64,000 nt of DNA from Pseudoalteromonas xiamenensis (GCF_030994125.1 NZ_CP099918.1:186001-250000), one strand, 5' to 3'. Positions 17,258-27,186 are shown, numbered from the stretch's first letter. A program made the numbers and translations. Notes: generated by a model from the sequence alone, not told the origin.

Positions 17258-18571
17258 TTATTGGCTTTTCAGATAAATAGCGGGTGTGGTGCGGCACACT
17301 ATCCACGCAGGGTACAATCCCGCAATAATGCACGACACAATGGCAATAACCGGAGATGCAAACAACATTGTGGCATCCATCGTCGCCAAATTAGTGTACA
17401 CACTGTGCGTCGCGCGCACGCCCCAAAGTCCTAATTGCGAAATCACGATACCCAACGTACCGCCAAGAAAGCCAAGAAGAGACACTTCAACTAAATGTTG
17501 ATAAAACACTTGTCGCTTACTTGCACCCAGCGCTCTTCTGACACCCACCTCTGGTGCACGACGCAAAAATTTAGCCAGTAGTAGTCCCAAAATATTCGCA
17601 AGACATACCGCAAGGAACATGAAGCTCAGTGCCACAAGTACTTTGTTGTCCTTACTTACCACGCTGAAGAATTCCATCCAATCGTCCACGTTATTGAGCT
17701 TATAAACCAGTTCATCCCGGTTAAAACGACCCAATTTCTGTTGCTCTTGCATATACGCCATGAGGTATTCACCATAACGTTGTTTGGCTTGTTCGTCTGG
17801 CAACTCGGCCCAGAACTGAACCCAAAAACGCTCTGAGTTTAATTTATCCTGAAACGTATTTGATGGCTCAAATTTCCAACCATTGGTGTTCCCCCAGTTG
17901 TCTAATTCCCGTGCCGCGACCAATGAAAATGGCATGTAGATATGCTCTGGCTTTTGAAATGCACCATTATTCAAATCGTAGAACTTAATATGAATGTCCC
18001 ACGTTTTGATTATCCCAACGATTTGATACTGTCCATCATCTAAGTTAATTGACTTGCCCACATTGTTGCCGCCACCGAACAACTTATTATTCAAATAATC
18101 ATCGATAACAATCACTGGCGACGCATTGAGGTCATCATTTTCAGACCAAGTCGCACCATTGATAAACTCGAGGTTAAAAATCTCAAAAAACTGACGATTC
18201 ACGAGCCGTGCCGCACTTGAGAAGGGCTTTACTGTCGACGAATCTAAATGGACCGAAAACCCCGTTTTCACGCTGGCTGTTTTGCGCTCTGGAATAGGCG
18301 CATTCATCAGGTTTACAGCATCTTGATAGGTCATTTGCCTTGGCATGCCATCTTTGGTCCAAAGCTTTACACCTTCATCAACGGTTTGAAGTTGCGGGTG
18401 AAAAAGCTGGTTGCTCTTTTCTGGAATAGGGTCCATGGACATCATGTGATAGACCGACAAGCTGGTCATCGTGACGCCCACGCCGATTGCTATCGCAAGT
18501 ACCATTAAAAATGACACCACCGGAGTGCGCTTAAAGCTGCGCCAGCTTAAATCTAGATAATGCGTAAACAT
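17258..18571 (-). CDS. MacB/FtsX-like ABC transporter permease (first copy)
   Basis: A 437-residue protein of the same architecture: an N-terminal helix (VSFLMVLAIAIGVGVTMTSL), a periplasmic domain to about residue 320, then three helices with LLLAKFLRRAPEVGVRRALGASKRQV. The start is taken at the ATG at 18571, using AAGGTG at the end of the ATPase gene, whose stop lies 1 bp before it. A GTG three codons earlier is possible. It forms a heterodimeric exporter with the adjacent permease and ATPase. Confidence 0.9.
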   Translation of the reverse strand: MFTHYLDLSWRSFKRTPVVSFLMVLAIAIGVGVTMTSLSVYHMMSMDPIPEKSNQLFHPQLQTVDEGVKLWTKDGMPRQMTYQDAVNLMNAPIPERKTASVKTGFSVHLDSSTVKPFSSAARLVNRQFFEIFNLEFINGATWSENDDLNASPVIVIDDYLNNKLFGGGNNVGKSINLDDGQYQIVGIIKTWDIHIKFYDLNNGAFQKPEHIYMPFSLVAARELDNWGNTNGWKFEPSNTFQDKLNSERFWVQFWAELPDEQAKQRYGEYLMAYMQEQQKLGRFNRDELVYKLNNVDDWMEFFSVVSKDNKVLVALSFMFLAVCLANILGLLLAKFLRRAPEVGVRRALGASKRQVFYQHLVEVSLLGFLGGTLGIVISQLGLWGVRATHSVYTNLATMDATMLFASPVIAIVSCIIAGLYPAWIVCRTTPAIYLKSQ

Positions 18572-18572
18572 G

Positions 18573-19289
18573 TTATACACCTTCTAGTACTGGCGCAGGT
18601 TGGGAAGGATGACCTTGATAAAGCGTGAAATCAGCAAGTTGCCCATCAACCACTTGAATATTACGTGGTGCACGGCGCGCCAATTCTGGGTCATGGGTCA
18701 CCATGATGATAGTCGCTCCATCGCGATTAATTTGTTCTAGTAACTCCATAACTTGTCTTGCCATTAAACTATCCAAGTTTCCGGTTGGTTCATCGGCGAG
18801 TAAAAAGCGAGGTTGACCAGCAAGCGCGCGTGCAATTGCAACTCGCTGCTGCTGGCCCCCAGAGAGTTGTTGTGGCAAATGCTTCGCTCGGCTGGCTAAG
18901 CCTACTTGCTCTAAGCATTGCTCAATACGACGTTTACGCTCCGCAGCCTTGATACCACGATAACGAAGTGGGACTTCAACGTTCTCATATAAATTTAAGT
19001 CAGGGATTAGGTTAAAGCCCTGGAAAATAAAACCAATTTTTTGGTTCCGTAGATCTGCACGTTGGTTGTCCGACAGGCGACCTACATCAATACCATCGAG
19101 CAAATATTGACCCGTTGAAAATGGCTCTAGCATACCTGCAATGTTTAAAAATGTTGTTTTACCTGAGCCCGATGGCCCGGTAACCGCGATGAACTCACCT
19201 TCTTTTACACTTAGGTTAAAATCACGAAGAGCGTGCGTTTGCACCATGTCAGTTTGGTAAATTTTGCCTACATTTTTCATTTCTAACAT
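18573..19289 (-). CDS. ABC transporter ATP-binding protein (MacB/LolD type)
   Basis: A 238-residue ATPase with Walker A GPSGSGKTTFLN (about residue 38), Q-loop FIFQGFNLIPDLNLYENV, ABC signature LSGGQQQRVAIARAL, Walker B FLLADEPTGNLD and switch His in MVTHDPEL. All catalytic residues are present. It energises the two permeases downstream, with the adaptor gene upstream, in the order adaptor-ATPase-permease-permease typical of tripartite Mac-like pumps. The outer-membrane channel is not encoded here. Confidence 0.95.
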   Translation of the reverse strand: MLEMKNVGKIYQTDMVQTHALRDFNLSVKEGEFIAVTGPSGSGKTTFLNIAGMLEPFSTGQYLLDGIDVGRLSDNQRADLRNQKIGFIFQGFNLIPDLNLYENVEVPLRYRGIKAAERKRRIEQCLEQVGLASRAKHLPQQLSGGQQQRVAIARALAGQPRFLLADEPTGNLDSLMARQVMELLEQINRDGATIIMVTHDPELARRAPRNIQVVDGQLADFTLYQGHPSQPAPVLEGV

Positions 19290-19405
19290 TTTGTCATTCC
19301 TGTGTTTTCCTTGGCTTAATTCACGTCTTATCTGGCCAAGTCTTATTAAAATTATTGTGCTTTTAAGCGGCGCGTTTTGTCTGCGCGTCGCTCTGCTGCG
19401 CTTTG

Positions 19406-20662
19406 TTAATTCAAAAGAATTGAAGGTGATTGATTAAACGTTTCGTAGTTCGAGATGATGATTTCATCACCTACCTCTAAGCCTGAAAGCACTTCAACTT
19501 CTCGAAGACTGTAAGCGCCTAACTCGATATCAATTTTGGTGGCGATGTTGCCATTCAATTTGTACGCGACAAAGCCACCAGCCTGAGTGAATCCACCACG
19601 TCTCACTTTGAGTACATTTTGTTTATTTTCTAGTAAGATACGCGCTGAAAGTTGTTGATTCTGACGGATGCCGGTCAAATCGGTTTGGCCGAAGCGAACA
19701 CGCGTCGTCACTTCACGATTACTGACTTCAGGTGAAATAGCCGAAAGCTTACCTGTGACCATTTGATTACCAATTTTGAGCTCAACGTCCATACCAAGTC
19801 CTAGCTCATTAGCAAAACTTTCAGACACTTGCACTTCAGCTTCATAATTGCTTAAGTCAACTAACGTCATCAGGGCTTGGTTTTTGCTCACCAATTCTTT
19901 CGGTTGTACGTTTAAGTTACCGACAATGCCAGATACCGAGGCCGTAATGTTTAAGTTCTTAACTTTGCGCTCCAGTTCTTCTACTACAAACTGTTGTCGC
20001 TCGAGCGTGCTTTTTGCCGCTTGCAAGTCAAAAGCAAGCGTGTCTTTCGCCAGCGCGACTTCTTCTTTCGCATGTTTAAAACTTAACTTCGCTTTAGCGA
20101 GCTCATCGACCGCTTTTTCTAAGTCAATTTGGCTTATCAAATGTTCTTTAATTGACAATTGCGCCCTGCGGTTCTCTCTGTCCGCAGCATTGAGTTCAAC
20201 TTGAGCCATATCGAGTACTTTATTAAGGTTCAATGTTTCTCTGCGCGCATCAAGTTCCTTACGTGCTAATTCGCCCTGCAATCGAGCAAATTCAGAATTC
20301 TGCTGCTGCAATTCGTTATTTAGTTCAGGGCTATCTACTATCGCAACCACTTGACCAACAACGACACGGTCACCTGCACTCACTTGCAGATCCACAAAAC
20401 CTTGCTCTGGGCTGTAAACGCGAGGGGCATTAGCCGCGACGACTTTGCCTGTCGCGACAACATCACGGGTTAAGTCACCGCGCTCGACTTTCGCAAACTG
20501 CAATTGCGCCTTTTCAATGGATTGTTCCGCCGTTTCGCCATTAATAATGGCATTTGCAGAAAGCGCGATGGCAAACGTGGCCGCGATGGCAAGCACAATA
20601 TTACGCGGCGTTTTTTTACTTTTTGTAATGACGACGTCTTGTCCACTGGTATCTTTAATCAT
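19406..20662 (-). CDS. HlyD/MacA-like periplasmic adaptor
   Basis: A 418-residue membrane-fusion protein. An N-terminal inner-membrane helix (NIVLAIAATFAIALSANAII), a lipoyl half-motif (GVDLQVSAGDRVVVGQVVAIVDSPEL-like, residues about 85-115), a long alpha-helical hairpin (about 115-235), the second lipoyl half and beta-barrel domains follow in the usual order. It would link the MacB-like pump to a TolC-type channel. AAGGA precedes its ATG. A sigma-54-like -24 element lies about 150 bp upstream. Confidence 0.9.
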   Translation of the reverse strand: MIKDTSGQDVVITKSKKTPRNIVLAIAATFAIALSANAIINGETAEQSIEKAQLQFAKVERGDLTRDVVATGKVVAANAPRVYSPEQGFVDLQVSAGDRVVVGQVVAIVDSPELNNELQQQNSEFARLQGELARKELDARRETLNLNKVLDMAQVELNAADRENRRAQLSIKEHLISQIDLEKAVDELAKAKLSFKHAKEEVALAKDTLAFDLQAAKSTLERQQFVVEELERKVKNLNITASVSGIVGNLNVQPKELVSKNQALMTLVDLSNYEAEVQVSESFANELGLGMDVELKIGNQMVTGKLSAISPEVSNREVTTRVRFGQTDLTGIRQNQQLSARILLENKQNVLKVRRGGFTQAGGFVAYKLNGNIATKIDIELGAYSLREVEVLSGLEVGDEIIISNYETFNQSPSILLN

Positions 20663-20800
20663 GGTTAGTCCTTACACCAAGCAGATAATTCACTGACACG
20701 AATTGCCAAAGCAATTGCAATGACCATAAGAGGTGAAATAAAAAAACAACTCAACAACATCGGTTTCTGCTTGTATTTAGTTGATAGTACGAAAAGTAAT

Positions 20801-20815
20801 ACCAACTTTGTGCCA
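20801..20815 (-). promoter_or_regulatory. Sigma-54-like promoter element upstream of the adaptor gene
   Basis: Reading leftwards, TTGGCACAAAGTTGGTA matches the -24 core TGGCAC perfectly (20810-20815), but the -12 region reads TTGGT instead of TTGC(A/T) and is one base short in spacing. It is plausible because sigma-54 activators flank the operon, but imperfect. Confidence 0.35.
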
Positions 20816-20928
20816 ACTTTTATCTAATTGATTATAAAGAACTTAATTTATTTAGTGTCGTTAAAAGACTGTCCGCGGACACAAAAAGTGTCCGCAGCGG
20901 ACACTTTAATCAGGCCCAAGTTGAAGGT

Positions 20929-22242
20929 TTACGCGGTGGTGATTCCGAACTTCTTAAGACGTCGATATAAGCTACGAGTTGAAATACCTAGGGCTTCAGA
21001 CAACGCCTCTATCGACCCGGAATGATTTGCAACAGCATACTGTAAATACTGTTTTTCCGCTTCGTCGAGCGAAAGCAACGGTTTGAATTCATCTGAATCG
21101 TTGCGCACTGCCACGGCCGGTTTTGCCATTGCTATGTCTGGACCAAAATCGACCTTATGTATTTCATTGTCATCACTCATTATCGCCGCACGCAAAATGA
21201 CGTGCTTGAGCTCACGAATGTTTCCATTGAAAAGCCCAGTTTGTAGCTGACTTAGCGCATAATTTGAAAGGCGTTTACCAGCAAACTCTGACTTTTCGAG
21301 TATATGTTTGGCAAGCAACTCTATATCGTGTTTTCGCTCACGAAGCGCTGGTAGGTGAATTGGAAATGCAGCAATTCGATAGTAGAGGTCTTCGCGAAAC
21401 TTCCCTTCTCTTACATGTGATAACAAATCTTTGTGGGTTGCACACACTAATCGAAAATCTGCATTACGATAAACGGTGCTTCCTACCGACCGAAAATTCC
21501 CGGTTTCTAATAGGCGTAAAAGCTTAACTTGCATGCTCATTGGCACGTCAGCGATTTCATCTAAAAACAATGTTCCACCGTGCGCCAGCTCCACTAGCCC
21601 CGCTTTTTTCTGCGTTGCGCCAGTAAAAGCCCCCTTTTCATGACCGAACAATTCACTTTCAAAGAGATTCTCATTGAGTCCCGTACATTCGACTACCACA
21701 AACGGTTTGCTACTGCGACGACTCGCTTGATGCAATGCTTTTGCAGCGAGTTCCTTGCCTGTCCCTGTTTCACCACACAACAATACATTGATGTCGGTTT
21801 GGCCACTGCGATTAATCAATTTCAGCATTGCTTTAAACGCATCAGACTCACCAATCATCTGTGCTTGCCCAATGTGTCTAGAGGCGTACTCTATCTTGTC
21901 CAACACTTCTAGAAAGCCAATGGTAATCCCATCATCATCCACGATTGGCCGCATGTGAATGTCGCAGTAAGCATCTCCATCTGCTGTTGGGTGGATGTGT
22001 AATGCACTACTGGCTTTTCCTGTTTGTTTACATTCAGACAAGGGACATTGTTCGCCCTGCTTATCACACGGTTCATTCACATGATGACTGACTTCATAGC
22101 AACGACTATAGCCGATTTGAATCGTCGTCTCGTAGAGCTCTCGATAGGGTAAATTTACTGCAAGGATCCGATAGTTGGTATCGATAAAAATGGCCGGTTT
22201 TTCAACCGCGTTAATCATCGCTTGCACTGTTGCAATATTCAT
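20929..22242 (-). CDS. PAS-domain sigma-54-dependent activator
   Basis: A 437-residue enhancer-binding protein. The N-terminal PAS domain (residues about 10-115) carries a Cys cluster, CYEVSHHVNEPC then GEQCPLSEC, of the kind found in redox- or metal-responsive PAS sensors. The AAA+ domain has Walker A GETGTGKELAAK, GAFTGA and LFLDEIADVPM. The Fis-type HTH ends GISTRSLYRRLKKFGI. There is no receiver domain, so it senses a signal directly. It is divergent from the cytochrome bd operon, which has a sigma-54-like promoter, so oxygen or redox control of that operon is the leading hypothesis. The exporter operon downstream is the alternative target. Confidence 0.9.
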   Translation of the reverse strand: MNIATVQAMINAVEKPAIFIDTNYRILAVNLPYRELYETTIQIGYSRCYEVSHHVNEPCDKQGEQCPLSECKQTGKASSALHIHPTADGDAYCDIHMRPIVDDDGITIGFLEVLDKIEYASRHIGQAQMIGESDAFKAMLKLINRSGQTDINVLLCGETGTGKELAAKALHQASRRSSKPFVVVECTGLNENLFESELFGHEKGAFTGATQKKAGLVELAHGGTLFLDEIADVPMSMQVKLLRLLETGNFRSVGSTVYRNADFRLVCATHKDLLSHVREGKFREDLYYRIAAFPIHLPALRERKHDIELLAKHILEKSEFAGKRLSNYALSQLQTGLFNGNIRELKHVILRAAIMSDDNEIHKVDFGPDIAMAKPAVAVRNDSDEFKPLLSLDEAEKQYLQYAVANHSGSIEALSEALGISTRSLYRRLKKFGITTA

Positions 22243-22363
22243 CTTCGCTCAACTAAAACAAATTATGTCTGCCACTTATGACACAAAAACACCATTAGTG
22301 ACAAACAAATAAATGGAAGTATATTTTTTTGCAGTATTTTCAATAACTTCTAAACTAAATTTT

Positions 22364-22378
22364 TGGCATAGGACTTGT
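22364..22378 (+). promoter_or_regulatory. Candidate sigma-54 promoter of the cyd operon
   Basis: TGGCAT-N5-TTGT (22364-22369 and 22375-22378) has the correct GG-N10-G spacing; the consensus is TGGCAC-N5-TTGC. It is 30 bp before cydP and divergent from a sigma-54 activator gene. Confidence 0.45.
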
Positions 22379-22407
22379 AATGCGTAAGTTAGTTTTAAGG
22401 AGGTCAG

Positions 22408-22563
22408 ATGTTCAATAACAAACTGGTTAAACACTTAGCGGTCATTGTTGTGGTCAAGGTATGTGCAGTATTTCTCATTAAGTCGCTGTTTTTTGCAGAG
22501 CCGAGTTTAGACAGCTACACCCCAAAATCACAACAAGTTGGCGAACACTTGATCTCTAAATAA
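22408..22563 (+). CDS. cydP: CydP, small cytochrome bd-associated membrane protein
   Basis: A 51-codon gene with an excellent ribosome site (AAGGAGGT at 22397-22404). The product starts [19 protein letters not shown] and has one transmembrane helix followed by a short polar tail. Position directly upstream of cydA, size and the LxVVxKxxxxxLIKxLFF helix pattern fit the putative small oxidase subunit CydP family. It is probably an accessory or assembly subunit of the bd oxidase. It lies 16 bp before cydAB and is co-transcribed. The family assignment rests on context and pattern only. Confidence 0.75.
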   Translation: MFNNKLVKHLAVIVVVKVCAVFLIKSLFFAEPSLDSYTPKSQQVGEHLISK

Positions 22564-22579
22564 TCTTAAGGGGACTTAC

Positions 22580-25291
22580 ATGGAACTTACCGTCGTCGAG
22601 CTGTCGCGGCTGCAATTTGCACTCACCGCGATGTTTCATTTTATTTTTGTACCGCTCACTCTTGGGCTGTCCTTTATTTTGGCTATCATGGAATCCGTTT
22701 ACGTGATGACCAATAACCCTGTCTATAAAGATATGGTGAAGTTTTGGGGGAAATTGTTCGGGATTAATTTCGCACTGGGTGTAACCACGGGCCTCACCAT
22801 GGAATTCCAGTTTGGTACAAACTGGGCGTACTATTCACACTATGTTGGCGATATTTTTGGTGCACCTCTAGCCATTGAAGGTTTGGTGGCGTTTTTTCTT
22901 GAATCCACGTTTATCGGTTTATTCTTTTTTGGTTGGGATAGACTCACCAAGCGCCAGCATTTATTAACTACTTGGCTGGTCGCGTTAGGCTCAAACTTTA
23001 GTGCGCTCTGGATCCTCATTGCCAATGGTTGGATGCAAAACCCAGTAGGCTCAGAATTCAATTTTGAAACTATGCGCATGGAAATGGTCAGCTTCGCTGA
23101 ACTTATTTTTAACCCCGTTGCACAAGTCAAATTTGTTCATACCGTCGCGTCTGGCTATGTCACGGGTGCGATGTTTGTTTTGGCCATTTCAGCTTATTAC
23201 CTTTTGAAGAAAAGAGACATCGCCTTTGCTCGTCGCTCTTTTGCCATCGCTGCAAGCTTTGGTCTTGCGTCGATTCTCTCTGTTATCGTACTTGGCGATG
23301 AAAGTGGCTATGAGATTGGCGACGTACAAAAAACTAAACTGGCAGCAATCGAAGCCGAATGGGACACGCATGAACCACCGGCTGCCTTTACCTTGATTGG
23401 TTTACCAAATGAAGAAACCATGACCACCGATTACGCCATTAGGATCCCCTATGTGTTAGGTTTAATTGCAACGCGCTCTATTGACGAGCCAGTGACCGGT
23501 ATTAAAGATCTCATCTCGGAACATGAGCAACGTATTCGTCGAGGGATGGTCGCCTTTGGATTACTTCAACAATTACGTCACGGTGATAAAAGTGCTGAAA
23601 CCGTCGCAGCTTTTAATGAAGTTAAAGTGGACTTGGGCTATGGCCTACTTCTAAAAAAATACACAGACAACGTAACCGATGCTACCGATGAGCAAATACA
23701 AGCTGCGGCCAGAGACACTATTCCAAAAGTAGCTCCACTATTTTGGTCTTTCCGCGCAATGGTGTTCAGTGGTTTTGTGATGCTGTTCGTTTTTGCAATG
23801 GCATTTTGGCAAAGCACACAGCATCGCCAAGAAAAGAAAAAATGGCTGTTAAGAATGTGCTTATGGTCACTTCCTTTACCTTGGATAGCAGCAGAATGTG
23901 GTTGGTTTGTCGCGGAATATGGCCGTCAGCCTTGGTCCATTGCCGAAATTTTACCGACGGGACTCAGCGCCTCTTCCGTAAGTGCCGGCGATGTCACGCT
24001 TTCACTTTTGGCCATTTGTAGTTTCTATCTCTTATTGTTCATCGCGGAAATGTACTTGATGATCCACTTCGCAAAACGCGGACCGTCTTCTCTTGGATTG
24101 AATAAGTATCACTTTGAGCAAACGAATAATGCACCACAAGGGGGCTCTAACATGTTGGATTATGAAACACTAAAACTCATCTGGTGGTTACTTATTGGTG
24201 TGTTACTGATTGGCTTCGCAGTAACAGACGGCTTCGATTTAGGTGTCGGCATGTTACTGCCTATCTTAGGCAAAGATGACACAACAAAGCGTGTGATGAT
24301 CAATACTGTCGGGCCGCATTGGGAAGGTAATCAGGTTTGGTTGGTTACGGCAGGTGGAGCTTTGTTCGCTGCTTGGCCTCAAGTGTACGCCGTCGCCTTT
24401 TCGGGATTTTATTTAGCAATGATTTTGGTGCTTGCAGCACTATTCTTCCGCCCCGTGGGTTTTGACTATCGCAGCAAACTCGACAATCCCACATGGCGCA
24501 AAATGTGGGATAACGGTTTATTCATTGGCTCGTTTGTTCCGGCACTTGTGTTTGGCGTTGCCTTTGGAAATCTATTACAAGGTGTTCCCTTCTTGCTCGA
24601 TGAATACCTGCGTGCAACGTACCAAGGAAGCTTCTTTGCGCTATTGAATCCATTTGCCATTTTATGTGGGCTCGTCAGTGTACTTATGCTGGTCACGCAA
24701 GGCGCAACATGGTTACAAATGAAAACCACGGATGAATTAAAAATACGCTCTGAAAACATCAGTGTCATATCTGCAATTACGACAGCAATTGCCTTTGGTT
24801 TTGCCGGCGTGTGGCTCTATTTCGGCCATTTTGGTTACGAGGTCACTGCATTTTCTTCAAGCACTCAAGCTGCAAATCCTTTGTTAAAAACCGCAATCGC
24901 TCAACCTGGTGCTTGGTTTCATAATTATGAGCGATACCCATGGATGATAGCCGCACCTGTTTTGGGTCTGATATTGCCTTTTGCAACGGCGCTATTTAGC
25001 AAAAAACAGGCAAATGCGATGGCGTTTTTAACAAGTTCATTGGGAGTAGCGGCTATAATTCTAACAGCAGGATTTGCCATGTTCCCATTTGTCATGCCAT
25101 CGAGTCTAGACCCAAACCACAGCTTAACTGCGTTGGACGCAACATCCAGCGAACTGACATTAACGATCATGCTCGTTGTTGCATTGATATTCGTACCCAT
25201 TGTGCTTGGCTATACCCTTTGGTCTTACTTCAAAATGTTCGGCCGCATTAGCCAAGAGGCGATCCATAGCAACAGTAAATCTTTGTATTAA
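22580..25291 (+). CDS. cydAB: Cytochrome bd ubiquinol oxidase, CydA and CydB in one reading frame
   Basis: Residues 1-524 are CydA: haem b595 ligand His20 (E. coli H19 position) in [21 protein letters not shown], the haem b558 region [15 protein letters not shown], and the quinol-loop motif GRQPW in a long Q-loop. Residues 525-903 are a complete CydB starting [12 protein letters not shown], with [15 protein letters not shown]. Both halves match the usual lengths of separate subunits (about 522 and 379), and no stop codon separates them. The enzyme oxidises quinol and reduces O2 to water at high affinity. An internal ribosome site precedes the CydB methionine, so free CydB may also be made. 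The fusion could be real or a stop lost by mutation or sequencing error. Confidence 0.9.
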   Translation: MELTVVELSRLQFALTAMFHFIFVPLTLGLSFILAIMESVYVMTNNPVYKDMVKFWGKLFGINFALGVTTGLTMEFQFGTNWAYYSHYVGDIFGAPLAIEGLVAFFLESTFIGLFFFGWDRLTKRQHLLTTWLVALGSNFSALWILIANGWMQNPVGSEFNFETMRMEMVSFAELIFNPVAQVKFVHTVASGYVTGAMFVLAISAYYLLKKRDIAFARRSFAIAASFGLASILSVIVLGDESGYEIGDVQKTKLAAIEAEWDTHEPPAAFTLIGLPNEETMTTDYAIRIPYVLGLIATRSIDEPVTGIKDLISEHEQRIRRGMVAFGLLQQLRHGDKSAETVAAFNEVKVDLGYGLLLKKYTDNVTDATDEQIQAAARDTIPKVAPLFWSFRAMVFSGFVMLFVFAMAFWQSTQHRQEKKKWLLRMCLWSLPLPWIAAECGWFVAEYGRQPWSIAEILPTGLSASSVSAGDVTLSLLAICSFYLLLFIAEMYLMIHFAKRGPSSLGLNKYHFEQTNNAPQGGSNMLDYETLKLIWWLLIGVLLIGFAVTDGFDLGVGMLLPILGKDDTTKRVMINTVGPHWEGNQVWLVTAGGALFAAWPQVYAVAFSGFYLAMILVLAALFFRPVGFDYRSKLDNPTWRKMWDNGLFIGSFVPALVFGVAFGNLLQGVPFLLDEYLRATYQGSFFALLNPFAILCGLVSVLMLVTQGATWLQMKTTDELKIRSENISVISAITTAIAFGFAGVWLYFGHFGYEVTAFSSSTQAANPLLKTAIAQPGAWFHNYERYPWMIAAPVLGLILPFATALFSKKQANAMAFLTSSLGVAAIILTAGFAMFPFVMPSSLDPNHSLTALDATSSELTLTIMLVVALIFVPIVLGYTLWSYFKMFGRISQEAIHSNSKSLY
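24138..24154 (+). promoter_or_regulatory. Internal ribosome-binding site for cydB
   Basis: AAGGGGG (24138-24144), 7 bases before ATG (24152) inside the fused frame, is a complete start signal at the exact position where CydB begins in species with separate genes. Confidence 0.6.
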
Positions 25292-25301
25292 GGAGCAAAT
25301 T

Positions 25302-25421
25302 ATGTGGTATTTCACTTGGATTTTAGGTGTGTTATTGGCCTGCGCATTTTCAATAATCAATGTAATGTGGCTTGAAAACACAGAGAATTTAGACCGACTT
25401 AGTGAACTTGAAGACGATTGA
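25302..25421 (+). CDS. cydX: CydX, small subunit of cytochrome bd oxidase
   Basis: A 39-residue one-helix protein, MWYFTWILGVLLACAFSIIN..., nearly superimposable on E. coli CydX over the first 20 residues, with an acidic tail (LSELEDD). CydX is required for stability and activity of the bd oxidase. AAGGAG overlaps the end of cydAB and sits 7 bases before the ATG. It is co-transcribed with cydAB and ybgE. Confidence 0.95.
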   Translation: MWYFTWILGVLLACAFSIINVMWLENTENLDRLSELEDD

Positions 25422-25435
25422 GGTACGTCGAATTT

Positions 25436-25747
25436 ATGTCTTCACTAAACTCTCGTTGTTCACTTTACGCATCACGTTTTGCTTTATGGCAGCAAAACGT
25501 GATTTTCCAATACGTGTCCTTTTTGTTAGCAACGATCACGACCTTACTTGTCCTGTTTTGGCCGCCTGTTGCAGTAAATACTCAAGGACAAGTTGATCAC
25601 GGAACGTTTACCCTTGTTATGTTGGCAAACAGTGCTGCATTTATTCATGGCATCGGGTTTAAACCGCACACGCTATTGTGGCGATGTCTTTTTACCCCTT
25701 TTTTTGCATGGCCACTTTTAATGTGGTTTTTGCTTGGACTGGTTTAA
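25436..25747 (+). CDS. ybgE: YbgE, cyd operon membrane protein
   Basis: A 103-residue protein with three predicted helices. The signature FIHGIGFKPHTLLWRCLFTP matches the YbgE pattern (IHGxGFxPxxxLWxxxFxP). Position after cydX is the standard gene order. The frame extends upstream to a TTG, but GAGGT and the first ATG favour 25436. The molecular role in bd oxidase function is not established. Confidence 0.85.
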   Translation: MSSLNSRCSLYASRFALWQQNVIFQYVSFLLATITTLLVLFWPPVAVNTQGQVDHGTFTLVMLANSAAFIHGIGFKPHTLLWRCLFTPFFAWPLLMWFLLGLV

Positions 25748-25940
25748 TAACGCAGTTAGTCCAGTCAGTTTTTGCGATTAGGCCGTATCAATGTACCCGT
25801 TTCATTATTCACCTTTTTGCAAAAACTCATGCTTAAGTAGAAACTAACCAAAGGACACTACGACTAAAATACGTTCTATAGATGAAATGTAAATCGCTTC
25901 TGTCTATACTCAAATAAGTTGCAAATGATGAGAGCGAAAC

Positions 25941-26681
25941 ATGGATTTAGAACATGCTGCATCACATTATGAAGAGTACGGTTTTGTCTGCCTAAGAAAT
26001 TTTTTGCCTCAAACTATGTTAGACATGGTAGAGCCAGTCGTGCGTGCGTTTCACGACAGATGGGTAGACGACAACCATCTCTTTTATAAGGCCAGTGCCA
26101 TTAATTCATCTGGTTTAACCGCTGAAACCTATTTGGAGAAAGAAGAACGTCAAAAGTTGTTTGCGCTTATAGGCAGTGAAGAAATGAGCAAACTTGCAAC
26201 TACCTTGCTTAAACGCCCCATTTATATGAACTCACAACTATTTTTCAATCCGATTAATCCCCATCAAAAAAATTATTGGCATCGTGATGGACAATATCAC
26301 TTGAGTCTGGAGGAACAAAAAGACGCACTGCAAGGTCCTGACATTATTCATGTGAGAATACCGCTTGCCAATGAACCGGGCATGGAACTCGTCCCAAAAA
26401 GCCATAAAACATGGGATAGCCCTCTTGCACTCGATGTAAGGCTTGAGAAAAATGGCCACAAGAAAAGCGATCCACTCCCAGAAGGACAGATTATTCAGCT
26501 CAATCGTGGCGATGTCTTAGCTTTTTCCGCGAACATGCTGCACCGTGGTTTGTACGGACAAGAACGGTTTGCACTAGACATTTTATTTTGTGAACCCGAA
26601 ATGCATTCGTTCCTGAATGACGTACATCAGCCTTGCGCGGAGATAAAAGCAACGTTAGAGTGTTTGGCTGTATTTCCCTAA
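25941..26681 (+). CDS. Phytanoyl-CoA dioxygenase (PhyH) family protein
   Basis: A 246-residue Fe(II)/2OG dioxygenase of the PhyH superfamily. Iron ligands are H114-R-D116 (in YWHRDGQYH) and H201 (in NMLHRGLYG), with R209 placed to hold 2OG, and the GMELVPKSHKTW turn is typical. Members hydroxylate small molecules such as lipids, ectoine or secondary metabolites. There is no biosynthetic neighbour to suggest the substrate; the next gene (16 bp away) is a histidine phosphatase and may be co-transcribed. Confidence 0.85.
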   Translation: MDLEHAASHYEEYGFVCLRNFLPQTMLDMVEPVVRAFHDRWVDDNHLFYKASAINSSGLTAETYLEKEERQKLFALIGSEEMSKLATTLLKRPIYMNSQLFFNPINPHQKNYWHRDGQYHLSLEEQKDALQGPDIIHVRIPLANEPGMELVPKSHKTWDSPLALDVRLEKNGHKKSDPLPEGQIIQLNRGDVLAFSANMLHRGLYGQERFALDILFCEPEMHSFLNDVHQPCAEIKATLECLAVFP

Positions 26682-26697
26682 AACAAGAATAAACGAC

Positions 26698-27186
26698 ATG
26701 TTCAAATCAATTTTGCTCGGCACCTTGCTATGCACAAGCTTCGTATCATCTGCCGCAGACGTTGTATTGTTTCGTCATGCAGAGAAACAAGATGGCACGG
26801 ATCCCTCATTAACTACCGAGGGCAATATACGAGCCGAGCGTATAGCAAATCTCCTTGCACCGCTTTCACCAACCGCGCTCTATGCAACAAACTACAATCG
26901 AACACAGCAAACTATCGCTCCTTTAGCAAAGAAAACACGTTTGCAGGTTTTAAGCTATAACCCTAGGCAACTTGAAGCATTTGCTGAATCATTGCGCGAA
27001 ATGAAAGGAGTCGTGGTCGTAGCCGGACATTCCAATACAACACCTGAACTAGTAAAATTACTCTCAGGTACGAATTGGCCAATAGATGAAAGTACGTTTG
27101 ATGATCTCTTTATCCTCAAGCAAACGGAGCAAGGTTTCAAGTTCAATCACTTCTCGTCAAATAACACGTCTTTGGCAGAAAAGTAA
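26698..27186 (+). CDS. Periplasmic histidine phosphatase family protein
   Basis: A 162-residue protein with a signal peptide (MFKSILLGTLLCTSFVSSA). The catalytic RHAEK motif lies just after the cleavage site, and the second catalytic His is in VVVAGHSNTTP (about residue 108). Its size is that of short SixA/PGM-like branch-1 phosphatases. Secretion suggests a periplasmic phosphomonoester substrate; specificity is not readable. Confidence 0.85.
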   Translation: MFKSILLGTLLCTSFVSSAADVVLFRHAEKQDGTDPSLTTEGNIRAERIANLLAPLSPTALYATNYNRTQQTIAPLAKKTRLQVLSYNPRQLEAFAESLREMKGVVVVAGHSNTTPELVKLLSGTNWPIDESTFDDLFILKQTEQGFKFNHFSSNNTSLAEK

